From the NCBI RefSeq assembly GCF_027625935.1, contig NZ_CP115300.1, positions 7,006,001 through 7,070,000 on the forward strand: DNA of 64,000 nt, given 5' to 3'. Every line of letters starts with the position of its first letter. The first letter of the stretch is position 1. Shown one piece after another: positions 1-8,441 of the stretch. A model generated the notes under the pieces. The model was not told the DNA's origin, did not search any database, and worked only from the letters and a program-made list of their open reading frames with translations. This DNA comes from Streptomyces camelliae (lineage in GTDB: Bacteria > Actinomycetota > Actinomycetes > Streptomycetales > Streptomycetaceae). The translations under genes were made by a program, and so were the position numbers.

Positions 1-2
1 TG

Positions 3-434
3 GACTTCACCTTCTCCCTCACCAACGTCACCCCGGGGACCCTGACCATCGGCAGCCCCGCCACCGACGGACGGCCCGGCGCGGCCTACGGCGGCTTCTT
101 CTGGCGGGCTCGGAAGGAACCCCGGGCACCCGAGGTCTTCACCGCCGACCGCGAGGGCGAGGACGGGGTGCACGGCCGGTGTGCCGGGTGGCTGGCGCTC
201 GCCGGGGCCGGCTGGACGCTGGTCTTCGCCGGCGCCACCGAGGAGACCCGGCGCGACCCGTGGTTCGTGCGCGCCGCCGAGTACCCGGGCGTGGGCTCGT
301 CGCTGGCGCACACCGAGCGGCTGACCGTCGAGCCCGGCGTGACCGCCGTACGCCGGATCGTCACCGTCGTCGCCGACGGCCGGCTGGACCGGGACGGGGC
401 CGCCGCGCTGGCCCGGAAGGCGGTGAGCGCATGA
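3..434 (+). CDS. PmoA-like (DUF6807) family protein, 5'-truncated
   Basis: The reading frame is open from base 3 to a TGA at 432-434, so only the C-terminal ~143 residues are present. The visible part (segments such as TNVTPGTLTIGSPATDGR, YGGFFWRA and VRAAEYPGVGSSLAH) has the look of the PmoA/DUF6807 family, which in actinobacteria commonly sits among genes for plant polysaccharide use. Its biochemical role is not established. The stop overlaps the ATG of the following GH43 gene (ATGA), so the two are translationally coupled and probably handle the same substrate. Family assignment comes from recognising the pattern only. Confidence 0.6.
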   Translation, partial: DFTFSLTNVTPGTLTIGSPATDGRPGAAYGGFFWRARKEPRAPEVFTADREGEDGVHGRCAGWLALAGAGWTLVFAGATEETRRDPWFVRAAEYPGVGSSLAHTERLTVEPGVTAVRRIVTVVADGRLDRDGAAALARKAVSA

Positions 435-1969
435 GCACCTACGCCAATCCCGTCCTGAACGCCGACTGGTCCGACCCGGACGTGGTCCGCGTCGGTGACG
501 ACTTCTACCTCACCGCCTCCAGCTTCGGCCGCGCCCCCGGCCTGCCGCTGCTGCACTCGCGCGACCTGGTGAACTGGACCCTCGTCGGCCATGCCCTCGA
601 ACGCCTCGAACCGGAGGAGCGGTTCGCGCTGCCCCGGCACGACGGCGGGGTCTGGGCGCCCTCGATCCGGCACCACGACGACCGCTTCTGGATCTTCTGG
701 GGCGATCCCGACCAGGGCATCTTCCAGGTCAACGCCCCGGAGATCAGGGGCCCTTGGACCCGCCCGCACCTGCTGAAGGCCGGCCTGGGCCTGATCGACC
801 CGTGCCCGCTGTGGGACGACGAGACCGGCGACGCCTACCTCGTGCACGCCTGGGCGAAGTCCCGCTCCGGCATCAAGAACCGGCTCACCGGCCACCGGAT
901 GCACCCCGACGGCACCTCGCTGCTGGACGAGGGCAAGGTGATCGTCGACGGCGACCGCATCCCCGGCTGGTTCACCCTGGAGGGCCCCAAGCTCTACCGG
1001 CACGACGGCTGGTTCTGGATCCTCGCGCCCGCCGGGGGAGTGGAGACCGGCTGGCAGGGCGCCTTCCGCTCGCGCGGCTTCTTCGGGCCGTACGAGGAGC
1101 GGATCGTCCTGGAGCAGGGAGACACCGAGGTCAACGGGCCGCACCAGGGCGGCTGGGTGCGCACGCCGGCCGGCGAGGACTGGTTCCTGCACTTCCAGCA
1201 GCGCGGCGCGTACGGCAGGGTCGTCCACCTCCAGCCCATGGGCTGGGGCCCGGACGGCTGGCCGGTCATCGGGGACAGCGGCGCCCCCGTCGCCGTACAC
1301 CGCAGGCCCGCTCTTCCGGCGCAGCCGCCCGCCGTGCCCGCCACCGACGACGACTTCCCCGGCGGGCGGTACGGCCGTCAGTGGCAGTGGACCGCCAACC
1401 CTCCCCCACTCTCGGCTTCGCTCGAGCGGGGGGACCCCCATGCCGGCTGGGCCACCCAGCACTCGGCGGACGGGCTGCGGCTGAGCTGCGTGCGCTCGGC
1501 CGACGCCCACGACCCGCGCAGGCTCCCGAACATCCTCACCCAGCGGCTGCCCGGCCTGCCCTGCACGGTGGAGGTCGAGCTGCGGCTGGACTCCGCCGAA
1601 CCCGGGGCGCGGGCCGGACTCGTCGTCCTCGGCGACGCGTTCGGCTGGATCGGGCTGGAACGGGCGGCCGACGGCACGGTCCGGCTCGTGCACCGGTTCG
1701 CGGAGGCCGCCGCCGACCGGGAGCGGGACGCCGGGGTGTCCTGCCCCGCGCCCGAGGGGCGGGCCCGGCTGCGGATCGAGATCGGCGCCGGGGCGCGCTG
1801 CCGGTTCGGCTACGACGTCGGGGACGGCCCGCGCCGCTCCGGTCCCGTCTTCGCGGCCACTCCCTGGCGCTGGGTCGGTGCCCTGCTCGGCCTGTTCGCC
1901 GTCGCTCCCGAGGGACCGGGGCACGCGGGGGCGGCGACCTTCACCCGGTTCCGGATCACGTCTTCGTAG
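431..1969 (+). CDS. Glycoside hydrolase family 43 (beta-xylosidase/arabinofuranosidase type), intracellular
   Basis: This is a 512-residue protein with no signal peptide, so it probably acts in the cytoplasm on imported pectin side-chain or xylan oligosaccharides. The N-terminal five-bladed GH43 propeller shows the usual acidic triad: general base Asp15 in SDPDVV, the pKa-modulating Asp in LIDPCPLWDD (about residue 122), and the acid Glu in TLEGPKLY (about residue 190). VWAPSIR is the common propeller motif. From about residue 310 a concanavalin-like beta-xylosidase C-terminal domain follows. The start ATG overlaps the upstream stop. Oddity: residues around 324-337 (PPLSASLERGDPH) are encoded by a 42-bp repeat element found elsewhere in the window, sitting at the start of the C-terminal domain. 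The exact sugar specificity cannot be read from the sequence. Confidence 0.85.
   Translation: MSTYANPVLNADWSDPDVVRVGDDFYLTASSFGRAPGLPLLHSRDLVNWTLVGHALERLEPEERFALPRHDGGVWAPSIRHHDDRFWIFWGDPDQGIFQVNAPEIRGPWTRPHLLKAGLGLIDPCPLWDDETGDAYLVHAWAKSRSGIKNRLTGHRMHPDGTSLLDEGKVIVDGDRIPGWFTLEGPKLYRHDGWFWILAPAGGVETGWQGAFRSRGFFGPYEERIVLEQGDTEVNGPHQGGWVRTPAGEDWFLHFQQRGAYGRVVHLQPMGWGPDGWPVIGDSGAPVAVHRRPALPAQPPAVPATDDDFPGGRYGRQWQWTANPPPLSASLERGDPHAGWATQHSADGLRLSCVRSADAHDPRRLPNILTQRLPGLPCTVEVELRLDSAEPGARAGLVVLGDAFGWIGLERAADGTVRLVHRFAEAAADRERDAGVSCPAPEGRARLRIEIGAGARCRFGYDVGDGPRRSGPVFAATPWRWVGALLGLFAVAPEGPGHAGAATFTRFRITSS
1401..1441. repeat. Small palindromic Streptomyces repeat, copy inside the GH43 gene
   Basis: A segment running from CTCCCCCACTC to GGGGGGACCCCCAT, with the core GGCTTCGCTCGAGC in the middle, is nearly the same as 54877-54917 inside cobQ. 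A more diverged version is at 30744-30788. The G-rich and C-rich ends can pair into a hairpin. Here it adds about 14 in-frame residues to the GH43 protein. Confidence 0.8.
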
Positions 1970-2025
1970 TCCGTCCTCTTCGTAGTTCTTCCGCACTCTC
2001 CTTCGATGATGAAAAGAGCCGACGT

Positions 2026-3366
2026 ATGAAGAGCAGAAGCATCCGCAGAAGCAGGCGCGCCGCCATGGCCGTCGCCGTGGGTTCCGTCGTCGCGCTGACC
2101 GCGACCGCGTGCGGCGACAACGGCAGCGGCAGCGCGGGGGACAAGGGGAACGAGGGGTCCGGGAAGGGCACGATCACCTTCTGGGACAACAACGGCGGTG
2201 TCCGCACCGACATCTGGAAGCAGATCATCGGCGACTTCGAGAAGAAGTACCCGGACATCAAGGTCGACTACGTCGGCATCCCGGCGGCCAGCGCCCAGTC
2301 GAAGTACGACACCGCGATCCAGGGCGGCGGCCTGCCCGACGTGGGCGGAGTGGGCACCGCGATGCTCGCCGAGGTCGCGGCCCAGAACGCGTTGGAGCCG
2401 CTGGACTCCCGGCTCTCGAAGAGCACGCTCAACGGCAAGCTGAGCCAGAACCTCATCGACGTCAGCAAGGCGGCCGGCGGCGACAACACGCTCTACCAGG
2501 TGCCGACGTCCGCGAACAACGGCACGCTGTGGTACCGGACCGACCTGTTCAAGAAGGCGGGCCTGGCCGCGCCGACGACCTGGTCGAAGTTCTACGAGGC
2601 CGCCGACAAGCTGACGAACAAGGGCAAGAACGAGTTCGGCTTCACCATCCGCGGCGGTGCGGGATCCATTGCGCCGGCCCTGGACGCGGTGTACGGCCAG
2701 ACCGGCATCACCTCGTTCTGGAACGGTGACAAGACCACCGTCAACGATCCCAGGAACGTGGCGGCGCTGGAGAAGTACATCGCGCTCTACAAGAAGGACA
2801 CCCCGTCCGCCGACATCAACAACGACTTCACGAAGATGGTCGCCCAGTGGGACAGCGGCACCATCGGCATGCTGAGCCACAATCTCGGTTCCTACCAGGA
2901 CCATCTGAAGGCGCTCGGCAAGGACAAGTTCCGGGGCGTTCCGAACCCCACGACGGACGACGGCACGCGCGTCCAGGTGTCCAACCCGGTGGACGGGCTG
3001 AGCCTGTTCAAGTCGAGCAAGAACAAGGCGGCCGCCTGGAAGTTCATCGAGTTCGCCGTCTCGGCCGCCGAGAACTCCAAGTTCAACCAGTCGGCGGGGC
3101 AGGTGCCGGCGAACACGGACGCGGCGAAGGACGCGTGGATCCAGCAGGCCGAGCCCACGAAGCTGGCGGCCGAGGCACTGAACGGGGCCAACACGAAGAT
3201 CGTCCAGCTGCCGTACTACCTGCCCGACTGGAACACCATCTCCAAGTCCGACAACGAGCCGAACTTCCAGAAGCTGCTGCTCGGCAAGCTGAGCGCGAAG
3301 CAGTTCCTGGACACGCTGGCCGATCAGCTGAACAAGGCTCAGGCGGACTGGAAGAAGAATCACTGA
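2026..3366 (+). CDS. ABC transporter sugar-binding lipoprotein
   Basis: This is a 446-residue family 1 extracellular solute-binding protein. It has an Arg-rich N-terminus, a hydrophobic stretch and a lipobox LTATAC with Cys29 as the lipidated residue, followed by a Gly/Ser/Asn linker. The mature part begins TITFWDNNGGVRTDIWKQ, typical of carbohydrate-binding proteins of the MalE/UgpB type. It probably captures pectin-derived oligosaccharides because it lies between a GH43 and a rhamnogalacturonan acetylesterase. No permease or ATPase gene accompanies it here; the permeases would have to be upstream of the window or elsewhere, and many Streptomyces sugar ABC systems share the ATPase MsiK. The start is the ATG at 2026 after a weak purine-rich site. 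Confidence 0.85.
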   Translation: MKSRSIRRSRRAAMAVAVGSVVALTATACGDNGSGSAGDKGNEGSGKGTITFWDNNGGVRTDIWKQIIGDFEKKYPDIKVDYVGIPAASAQSKYDTAIQGGGLPDVGGVGTAMLAEVAAQNALEPLDSRLSKSTLNGKLSQNLIDVSKAAGGDNTLYQVPTSANNGTLWYRTDLFKKAGLAAPTTWSKFYEAADKLTNKGKNEFGFTIRGGAGSIAPALDAVYGQTGITSFWNGDKTTVNDPRNVAALEKYIALYKKDTPSADINNDFTKMVAQWDSGTIGMLSHNLGSYQDHLKALGKDKFRGVPNPTTDDGTRVQVSNPVDGLSLFKSSKNKAAAWKFIEFAVSAAENSKFNQSAGQVPANTDAAKDAWIQQAEPTKLAAEALNGANTKIVQLPYYLPDWNTISKSDNEPNFQKLLLGKLSAKQFLDTLADQLNKAQADWKKNH

Positions 3367-3386
3367 CAGCCTGAGAAAGGACCGTC

Positions 3387-4184
3387 GTGTCCCTCACGCG
3401 CAGACAGGCCGGCCTCGCCGCCCTCGCTTCCGTTCCCCTCGCACTCTCCGCCGGCGGCCTCGCCCAGGCCGCCGGGCGGTCGCGCACCCTCTATATCGCC
3501 GGTGATTCGACGGCGGCGCAGAAATACGCCGACGAGGCACCCGAGACCGGGTGGGGAATGGCACTCCCCTTCTTTCTGAGAAGAGACCACAAGGTCGACA
3601 ACCGTGCCATGAACGGCCGGAGTTCGAAGAGCTTCGTCGACGAGGGGCGGCTCGACGCGATACTCGCCGAGATCCGTCCCGGGGACCTCCTTCTCGTCCA
3701 GTTCGCGCACAACGACGAGAAGGCCGCCGACCCCACCCGCTACACCGAGCCGTGGACGACGTACCAGCAGTATCTGCGGCTCTACCTCGACGGCGCCCGG
3801 GCCCACGGGGCCCGGCCCGTCCTGGCCACCCCGGTCGAGCGCCGCCGGTTCGACGCCGACGGCAACGCCGTGCCCACCCACGGCGAGTACCCGGCGGCCA
3901 TGCGGGCGCTCGCGCGGGAGGAGGACGTCCCGCTGCTCGACATCGAGGCGCTGTCGCTCGCGCTGTGGCAGCGCCTCGGGGTGGAGGAGACGAAGGTCTA
4001 CTTCAACTGGACCGCCACCGAGCAGGACAACACGCACTTCAACCCGCCCGGCGCCATCGCCGTGGCCCGGCTCGTGGCACAGGAGCTGCTGCGTACCCGG
4101 GTGCTGGCGCCGCACGACGCCGTACGGCTGCACGAGGACATCCCGACGTCCTGGATCACCTGGCCGCCGGCACCGCAATCCTGA
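3387..4184 (+). CDS. Secreted SGNH hydrolase, rhamnogalacturonan acetylesterase-like
   Basis: This 265-residue protein has a short signal peptide ending near LAQAAG. SGNH blocks are clear: GDST with Ser41 as nucleophile, FAHND (about residue 111), and DNTHFN near residue 215 supplying the Asp/His pair. The family (CE12-like) removes acetyl groups from rhamnogalacturonan I, opening the backbone to lyases, which fits the pectinase neighbours. The GTG start lies 20 bases after the binding-protein stop with an AGAAAGGA site in front, so it is probably in the same transcript. The precise ester specificity is inferred from context. Confidence 0.85.
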   Translation: MSLTRRQAGLAALASVPLALSAGGLAQAAGRSRTLYIAGDSTAAQKYADEAPETGWGMALPFFLRRDHKVDNRAMNGRSSKSFVDEGRLDAILAEIRPGDLLLVQFAHNDEKAADPTRYTEPWTTYQQYLRLYLDGARAHGARPVLATPVERRRFDADGNAVPTHGEYPAAMRALAREEDVPLLDIEALSLALWQRLGVEETKVYFNWTATEQDNTHFNPPGAIAVARLVAQELLRTRVLAPHDAVRLHEDIPTSWITWPPAPQS

Positions 4185-4227
4185 CCGCTTGCCTCTCATG
4201 TCGAGTCATATCGAGGAGACCCGCACA

Positions 4228-5556
4228 GTGCGTACACAGAAGTGTCATGGACGTGTCATAGCAGCGCTGGTGGGCTGCACAGCCCTGGTCCTCGCCGTCA
4301 CCGGCACCGGCACGGCCTCCGCCCAGCCGGGCCTCCGGGCCTTTGGCCCGGACCGGCAGGTGCTGCCCGCCGACGACGGCTGGGCGGCGGACGGCACGGG
4401 GACGACCGGCGGTGCCGCCGCCGACTCCGCGCACGTGTACACCGTCACCACCTGGGACCAGTTCAAGGCGGCCCTCAAGGACGGCGGGAGCGCGCCGAAG
4501 ATCATCCGCGTCCAGGGGACCATCCGCGCCGACGAGCCGAGCTGTGCTTCGTTCGCCGTGCCCGGCTACGACTTCGCCACCTACCTGAAGACCTACGACC
4601 CGGCGGTCTGGGGCCGCACCAAGAAGCTCGACGGCGAGCCCGCCGACAGCCCCGAGGGCCTGCGCCGTGCCTCGGCCGCCAACCAGGCCGCCTACGTCGA
4701 GGCGAACGTCCCGGCCAACACGACGATCATCGGCATCGGCAAGGACGCCGGATTCCAGGGCGCCAACCTGGTGATCAAGGGCGTGGACAACGTCATCGTC
4801 CGCAACCTGCGCTTCCAGAGCGCCCTCGACTGCTTCCCGCAGTGGGACCCCACCGACACGGCCGTCGGCAACTGGAACTCCGAGTACGACGACGTGACCA
4901 TCTACGGCGGCACACACGTCTGGATGGACCACAACACCTTCACCGACGGCGACCACCCCGACAGCTCCCTGCCGTCCTACTACGGGCGGATCTACGAGCA
5001 GCACGACGGCGAGATGGACATCGTCAAGGGATCCGACCTCATCACCGCGTCCTGGAACGTCTTCGCGGACCACGACAAGACGACGCTCATCGGCAACAGC
5101 GACGGCGCCGCCACCGCCGCGATCGACCGGGGCCACCTCAGAGTCACCCTGCATCACAACCTGTACACGAACGTGCTGGAGCGCGCCCCGCGCGTCCGCT
5201 TCGGCAAGGTCGACTCCTACGACAACCACTTCGTCGCGGGCGGCACCGACTACGTCTACAGCTACGGCATCGGCATGGAGTCCCAGATCGTCGCCGAGCA
5301 CAACGCGTTCACCCTCCCGGACGGCGTCCAGGCGGGCACGATCCTGAAGAAGTGGAAGGAGGCGCCGATCACCGCCGACGACAACTACGTCAACGGCGTC
5401 CCGACCGACCTGATCGCCGTTCACAACGCCCAGGTGCCGAGCGAGATCCTGCAGTCCGGCGCGGGCTGGACCCCGACCCTGCGGACGAAGGTGGACCCGG
5501 CCCAGGCCGTGCCGGGCATCGTCGATCACCGGGCAGGCGCCGGCCACCTGTGCTGA
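4228..5556 (+). CDS. Secreted pectate lyase, polysaccharide lyase family 1
   Basis: This 442-residue protein has a signal peptide (hydrophobic ALVGCTALVLAVTGTGTASA, cleavage after ASA) and a right-handed beta-helix PL1 domain. Diagnostic segments are VWMDHNTFTDGDHPD (calcium-binding Asp region), HHNLYTNVLERAPRVRFGK (catalytic Arg region) and the following DSYDNHF. PL1 enzymes cleave polygalacturonate by calcium-dependent beta-elimination. The GTG at 4228 is preferred over in-frame upstream codons because GAGGAG lies at 4213-4218, nine bases before it. It follows the acetylesterase closely and precedes the CE8 esterase, forming an extracellular pectinolytic set. Confidence 0.9.
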   Translation: MRTQKCHGRVIAALVGCTALVLAVTGTGTASAQPGLRAFGPDRQVLPADDGWAADGTGTTGGAAADSAHVYTVTTWDQFKAALKDGGSAPKIIRVQGTIRADEPSCASFAVPGYDFATYLKTYDPAVWGRTKKLDGEPADSPEGLRRASAANQAAYVEANVPANTTIIGIGKDAGFQGANLVIKGVDNVIVRNLRFQSALDCFPQWDPTDTAVGNWNSEYDDVTIYGGTHVWMDHNTFTDGDHPDSSLPSYYGRIYEQHDGEMDIVKGSDLITASWNVFADHDKTTLIGNSDGAATAAIDRGHLRVTLHHNLYTNVLERAPRVRFGKVDSYDNHFVAGGTDYVYSYGIGMESQIVAEHNAFTLPDGVQAGTILKKWKEAPITADDNYVNGVPTDLIAVHNAQVPSEILQSGAGWTPTLRTKVDPAQAVPGIVDHRAGAGHLC

Positions 5557-5644
5557 ACCGCCGGCCGGGGCGCGCACCCCACCGCCCCGGCCGCCCTCCT
5601 CCTCCCGCTTCCCAGAGCCGCACGCACCGCGAAGGAGTATGACC

Positions 5645-6784
5645 ATGCCCTCGCCCCAACTCCGGCTGTCCAGACGGGGTTTCCTCACCGCGAGCGCCGG
5701 GGTCACCGCCGCGCTCGGCCTCGTCGGCCTCGGTACCGTCCCCGCGCACGCCGCCGGGGCGCCGGGCCCGTTCGGCCGGTACGGTTCCCCGGCCCGCCGC
5801 CTCACTCCGCAGACCCTGTACGTCGACCCGCAGGGCCGGGGCGACTTCACCAGCGTCCAGACCGCCGTGACCGCCGCCACCGGCACCGGCCGCACCCTCG
5901 TCCTCGCCCCCGGCACCTACCGCGAGACGGTCGCCGTCGACACCACCCGTACGGAGATGACCTGGATCGGCGCCACCGAGGACCCCCGGGACGTCGTGAT
6001 CGTCTACGACAACGCGGCCGGCACCCCCAAGCCCGGCGGCGGCACGTACGGCACGACCGGCTCGGCCACGGTGACCGTCCAGCCCGCCGGTTTCACGGCC
6101 CGCTGGATCACCTTCGCCAACGACTGGCTGCGCGCCGACCACCCCGGCATCAGCGGCACCCAGGCGGTCGCGATCAAGGTGCAGGGCGACCGCAGCGCCT
6201 TCCTGCACTGCCGTTTCCTCGGCCACCAGGACACCCTGTACGCCGACTCCATGGCCCTCACGGCCTTCGCCCGCCAGTACTACGCCCACTGCTACGTCGA
6301 AGGCGACGTCGACTTCGTCTTCGGCCGGGCCACGGCGGTGTACGAGCACTGCCACTTCCGCACCCTCGACCGGACGGACGTGCCGACGGCCCCGTACGGC
6401 TTCGTCTTCGCGCCCTCCACCGCCGTGGCCAACCCCCGCGGCTACCTCGTCGTACGCGGTCACGTCAGCAGCGCGGCCCCGGACGCGGCCTACAAGCTGG
6501 CCCGCCCCTGGGTGCCCGGCTCCGACACCACCGCCCGCCCGATGCTCACCGTCCGCGACACCTGGCTCGGCCCCGGCATCGACGCGGTCGCCCCCTACAC
6601 CAACATGTCGGACGCCTATCCGTGGCAGTCCATGCGCTTCGTCGAGTACCGGAACACGGGGCCCGGCGCGGTGGTCACCGTCCCCGCCAACCGGCCCCAG
6701 CTCACCCCCGCCGAGGCAGTGCCGCACACCCCGGCCGCCTACCTCGGCGACTGGAATCCCCGACACCACAGCCGCTCGCTCTGA
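5645..6784 (+). CDS. Secreted pectin methylesterase, carbohydrate esterase family 8
   Basis: This roughly 379-residue protein has a twin-arginine-like signal (LSRRGFLTASAG) cleaved near AHA. The CE8 beta-helix signatures are present: GTYRETV, GHQDTLY (catalytic Asp), GDVDFVFGRA (second catalytic Asp) and LARPW, a variant of the usual LGRPW that keeps the Arg. It de-methylesterifies homogalacturonan, producing the substrate for the flanking pectate lyases. GAAGGAG at 5631-5637 ends one base before an ATG at 5639 but seven bases before the ATG at 5645, so 5645 is the likelier start. Confidence 0.9.
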   Translation: MPSPQLRLSRRGFLTASAGVTAALGLVGLGTVPAHAAGAPGPFGRYGSPARRLTPQTLYVDPQGRGDFTSVQTAVTAATGTGRTLVLAPGTYRETVAVDTTRTEMTWIGATEDPRDVVIVYDNAAGTPKPGGGTYGTTGSATVTVQPAGFTARWITFANDWLRADHPGISGTQAVAIKVQGDRSAFLHCRFLGHQDTLYADSMALTAFARQYYAHCYVEGDVDFVFGRATAVYEHCHFRTLDRTDVPTAPYGFVFAPSTAVANPRGYLVVRGHVSSAAPDAAYKLARPWVPGSDTTARPMLTVRDTWLGPGIDAVAPYTNMSDAYPWQSMRFVEYRNTGPGAVVTVPANRPQLTPAEAVPHTPAAYLGDWNPRHHSRSL

Positions 6785-6807
6785 GCCGACGAAAGGACCC
6801 GCACGTC

Positions 6808-7917
6808 ATGCGTCGCATCAAGAGCACATTCCTCGCACTCTCCGTGGCCGCCGGCGGGCTCGGCCTGCTCGCCACGCCCGCACACGCGGCCACGGTCGTG
6901 GTCAGCAATTCCACGGACCTGGCGAACGCCATCAAGAACGCCACCGCCGGAGAGGTCATCCAGGTCCGCGGTGGCACCTACTACCCGACGGCAACCCTCC
7001 AGTCCACGGCCAACGGCACCTCCTCCGCCCCGGTCACCCTGACGGCGTACGGCTCGGAGACGGTGAAGATAGACGGCTCGTCGCTGCCGTCGGGCTCCTG
7101 GATCTTCAAGCTGACGGCCGACTACTGGAACGTCTCCGGCATCACCTTCCAGAACGGGCCGAGCCACGCCGTCGTCTGCCAGTCCTGCACCGGGACGTAC
7201 TGGAACAACGACAAGACGATCGACAACGGCGACTCCGGCTTCACGCTGACCGGGGACGGCACGGTGAACAACACCGTGAAGAACCTGGACAGTTACGGCA
7301 ACTACGACGCCGCCACGCACGGCCAGAACGCCGACGGAGTCGCCATCAAGTTCGGCTCGGGCACCGGGAACCTGGTCACCGGAGCCCGGCTGTTCAACAA
7401 CTCGGACGACGGCATCGACCTGTGGTCCTTCTCCTCCCCGGTGACCATCGAGCACACCTGGTCCTTCGGCAACGGCAAGAACCGCTGGGGCGACAGCGCC
7501 TTCGAGGGCAACGGCAACGGGTTCAAGCTGGGCGGCAACGGCGTCACGGTCGCCCACGTCGTCAACAACTCCGCCGCCTGGGACAACTCCGGCAACGGGT
7601 TCACGGAGAACTCCAACACCGGGTCGATCGTCATCAACCGCACGACGGCCTACGCGAACGCCAAGTGGGGCTACTACTTCGCGACCAGCTCGGCGAAGCT
7701 CGGCAAGAACCTGGCGGTCGGCAACGGAAGCGGCCTGGTCAGCAAGGGCTCCAACGTGACCTCGGCCGGCAACAACTGGGACTCCGGCATCTCCACCCCG
7801 TCCTTCATCTCCACGGACGCCACCACCGTCTACAACGCCCGCACGTCGGACGGCTCCCTGCCGGACACGACGTTCCTGACGACGGGCAGCACGACGATCG
7901 GCGCGACGATGAACTGA
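6808..7917 (+). CDS. Secreted pectate lyase, polysaccharide lyase family 9
   Basis: This 369-residue protein has a signal peptide ending LATPAHA and a parallel beta-helix. The PL9 active site is complete. NADGVAIKFG carries the first Ca-binding Asp and NNSDDGIDLW carries three more. NGFKLGGNG supplies a lysine exactly 36 residues after the last of those Asp residues, the same spacing as Asp237 and Lys273 in the characterised Pel9A. The family cleaves polygalacturonate by beta-elimination. It follows the CE8 gene by 23 bases with its own AAAGGA site. An internally deleted paralogue lies at 10504-10905. Confidence 0.88.
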   Translation: MRRIKSTFLALSVAAGGLGLLATPAHAATVVVSNSTDLANAIKNATAGEVIQVRGGTYYPTATLQSTANGTSSAPVTLTAYGSETVKIDGSSLPSGSWIFKLTADYWNVSGITFQNGPSHAVVCQSCTGTYWNNDKTIDNGDSGFTLTGDGTVNNTVKNLDSYGNYDAATHGQNADGVAIKFGSGTGNLVTGARLFNNSDDGIDLWSFSSPVTIEHTWSFGNGKNRWGDSAFEGNGNGFKLGGNGVTVAHVVNNSAAWDNSGNGFTENSNTGSIVINRTTAYANAKWGYYFATSSAKLGKNLAVGNGSGLVSKGSNVTSAGNNWDSGISTPSFISTDATTVYNARTSDGSLPDTTFLTTGSTTIGATMN

Positions 7918-8362
7918 CGGCCGGCCGGACTGGCGGACTGACGGAGTGCCGCACCCCCGAGTAGCTGATGCGCAGGCCCGAGTCGTGCTTCCACTTGGTG
8001 GGCGCGAAGTCCAGAACCAGCAGGCCGCTCTTGTCGGTGGCCGGCTGGAACCCGGCCAGCTCCAGATCCTTCACACAGCGGGTGGCACCCGGGATGTCGT
8101 AGTGCCCAGGATCGGAGACGAAGGCCCAGGCACCCTGAGGCAACGCGTCACGGAGCCTGGGCAGTTCGGCCAGGTAGGCCCTCGGGTCCAGAACAAACCC
8201 GTGCTCCTGCCAGTGGACATCGACGAATCTCATGCCCACGATCCTCACCCGCCCACCGCACGGTCGCAAAAACCGGTTCAGCATGGCTTCGATCGATGCG
8301 GCATCGCCCCCGAACCGCTCGCCTTGTCCGGGCACGAGAAAAGTGTATCGATCGGATAACAC
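7805..8362 (-). CDS. Hypothetical protein with a frayed C-terminus
   Basis: I do not recognise this 185-residue product. The first ~133 residues (VPGQGERFGGD, VRIVGMRFVDVHW, GAWAFVSDPGHYDIPGATRC, LLVLDFAPTKW) look like a real mixed alpha/beta protein. The last ~50 residues are Ser/Arg/Pro-rich. They begin in the spacer after the PL9 gene and from 7917 down are simply its antisense strand. The gene therefore overlaps the PL9 3' end by 113 bases and seems to have lost its own stop, as expected if a rearrangement cut off its tail. The GTG start at 8362 sits within an inverted repeat at 8356-8384 and has no well-spaced ribosome site. Confidence 0.5.
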   Translation of the reverse strand: MLSDRYTFLVPGQGERFGGDAASIEAMLNRFLRPCGGRVRIVGMRFVDVHWQEHGFVLDPRAYLAELPRLRDALPQGAWAFVSDPGHYDIPGATRCVKDLELAGFQPATDKSGLLVLDFAPTKWKHDSGLRISYSGVRHSVSPPVRPAVSSSSRRSSCCPSSGTSCPAGSRPTCGRCRRWWRPWR

Positions 8363-8384
8363 CCCTCGCCGGGCCGGGTGTTAT
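8356..8384. promoter_or_regulatory. Inverted repeat in the divergent promoter region
   Basis: ATAACACCC (8356-8364) and GGGTGTTAT (8376-8384) form perfect 9-base arms with an 11-base spacer. The repeat overlaps the start of the minus-strand hypothetical gene and lies about 60 bases before the phosphatase gene. It could be a regulator-binding site for the divergent pair; the function is inferred. Confidence 0.45.
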
Positions 8385-8441
8385 GCGCGTAGACAGTCTC
8401 TGACCTGGTACGTCACTCCAACCACCAGATCCGGAGAATCC

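Noticed and set aside
86..1996. A 636-codon minus-strand frame across the PmoA and GH43 genes.
   Set aside because: Antisense shadow; composition is Arg/Gly/Pro/Ala-rich and no family features are visible, while the plus strand encodes GH43.
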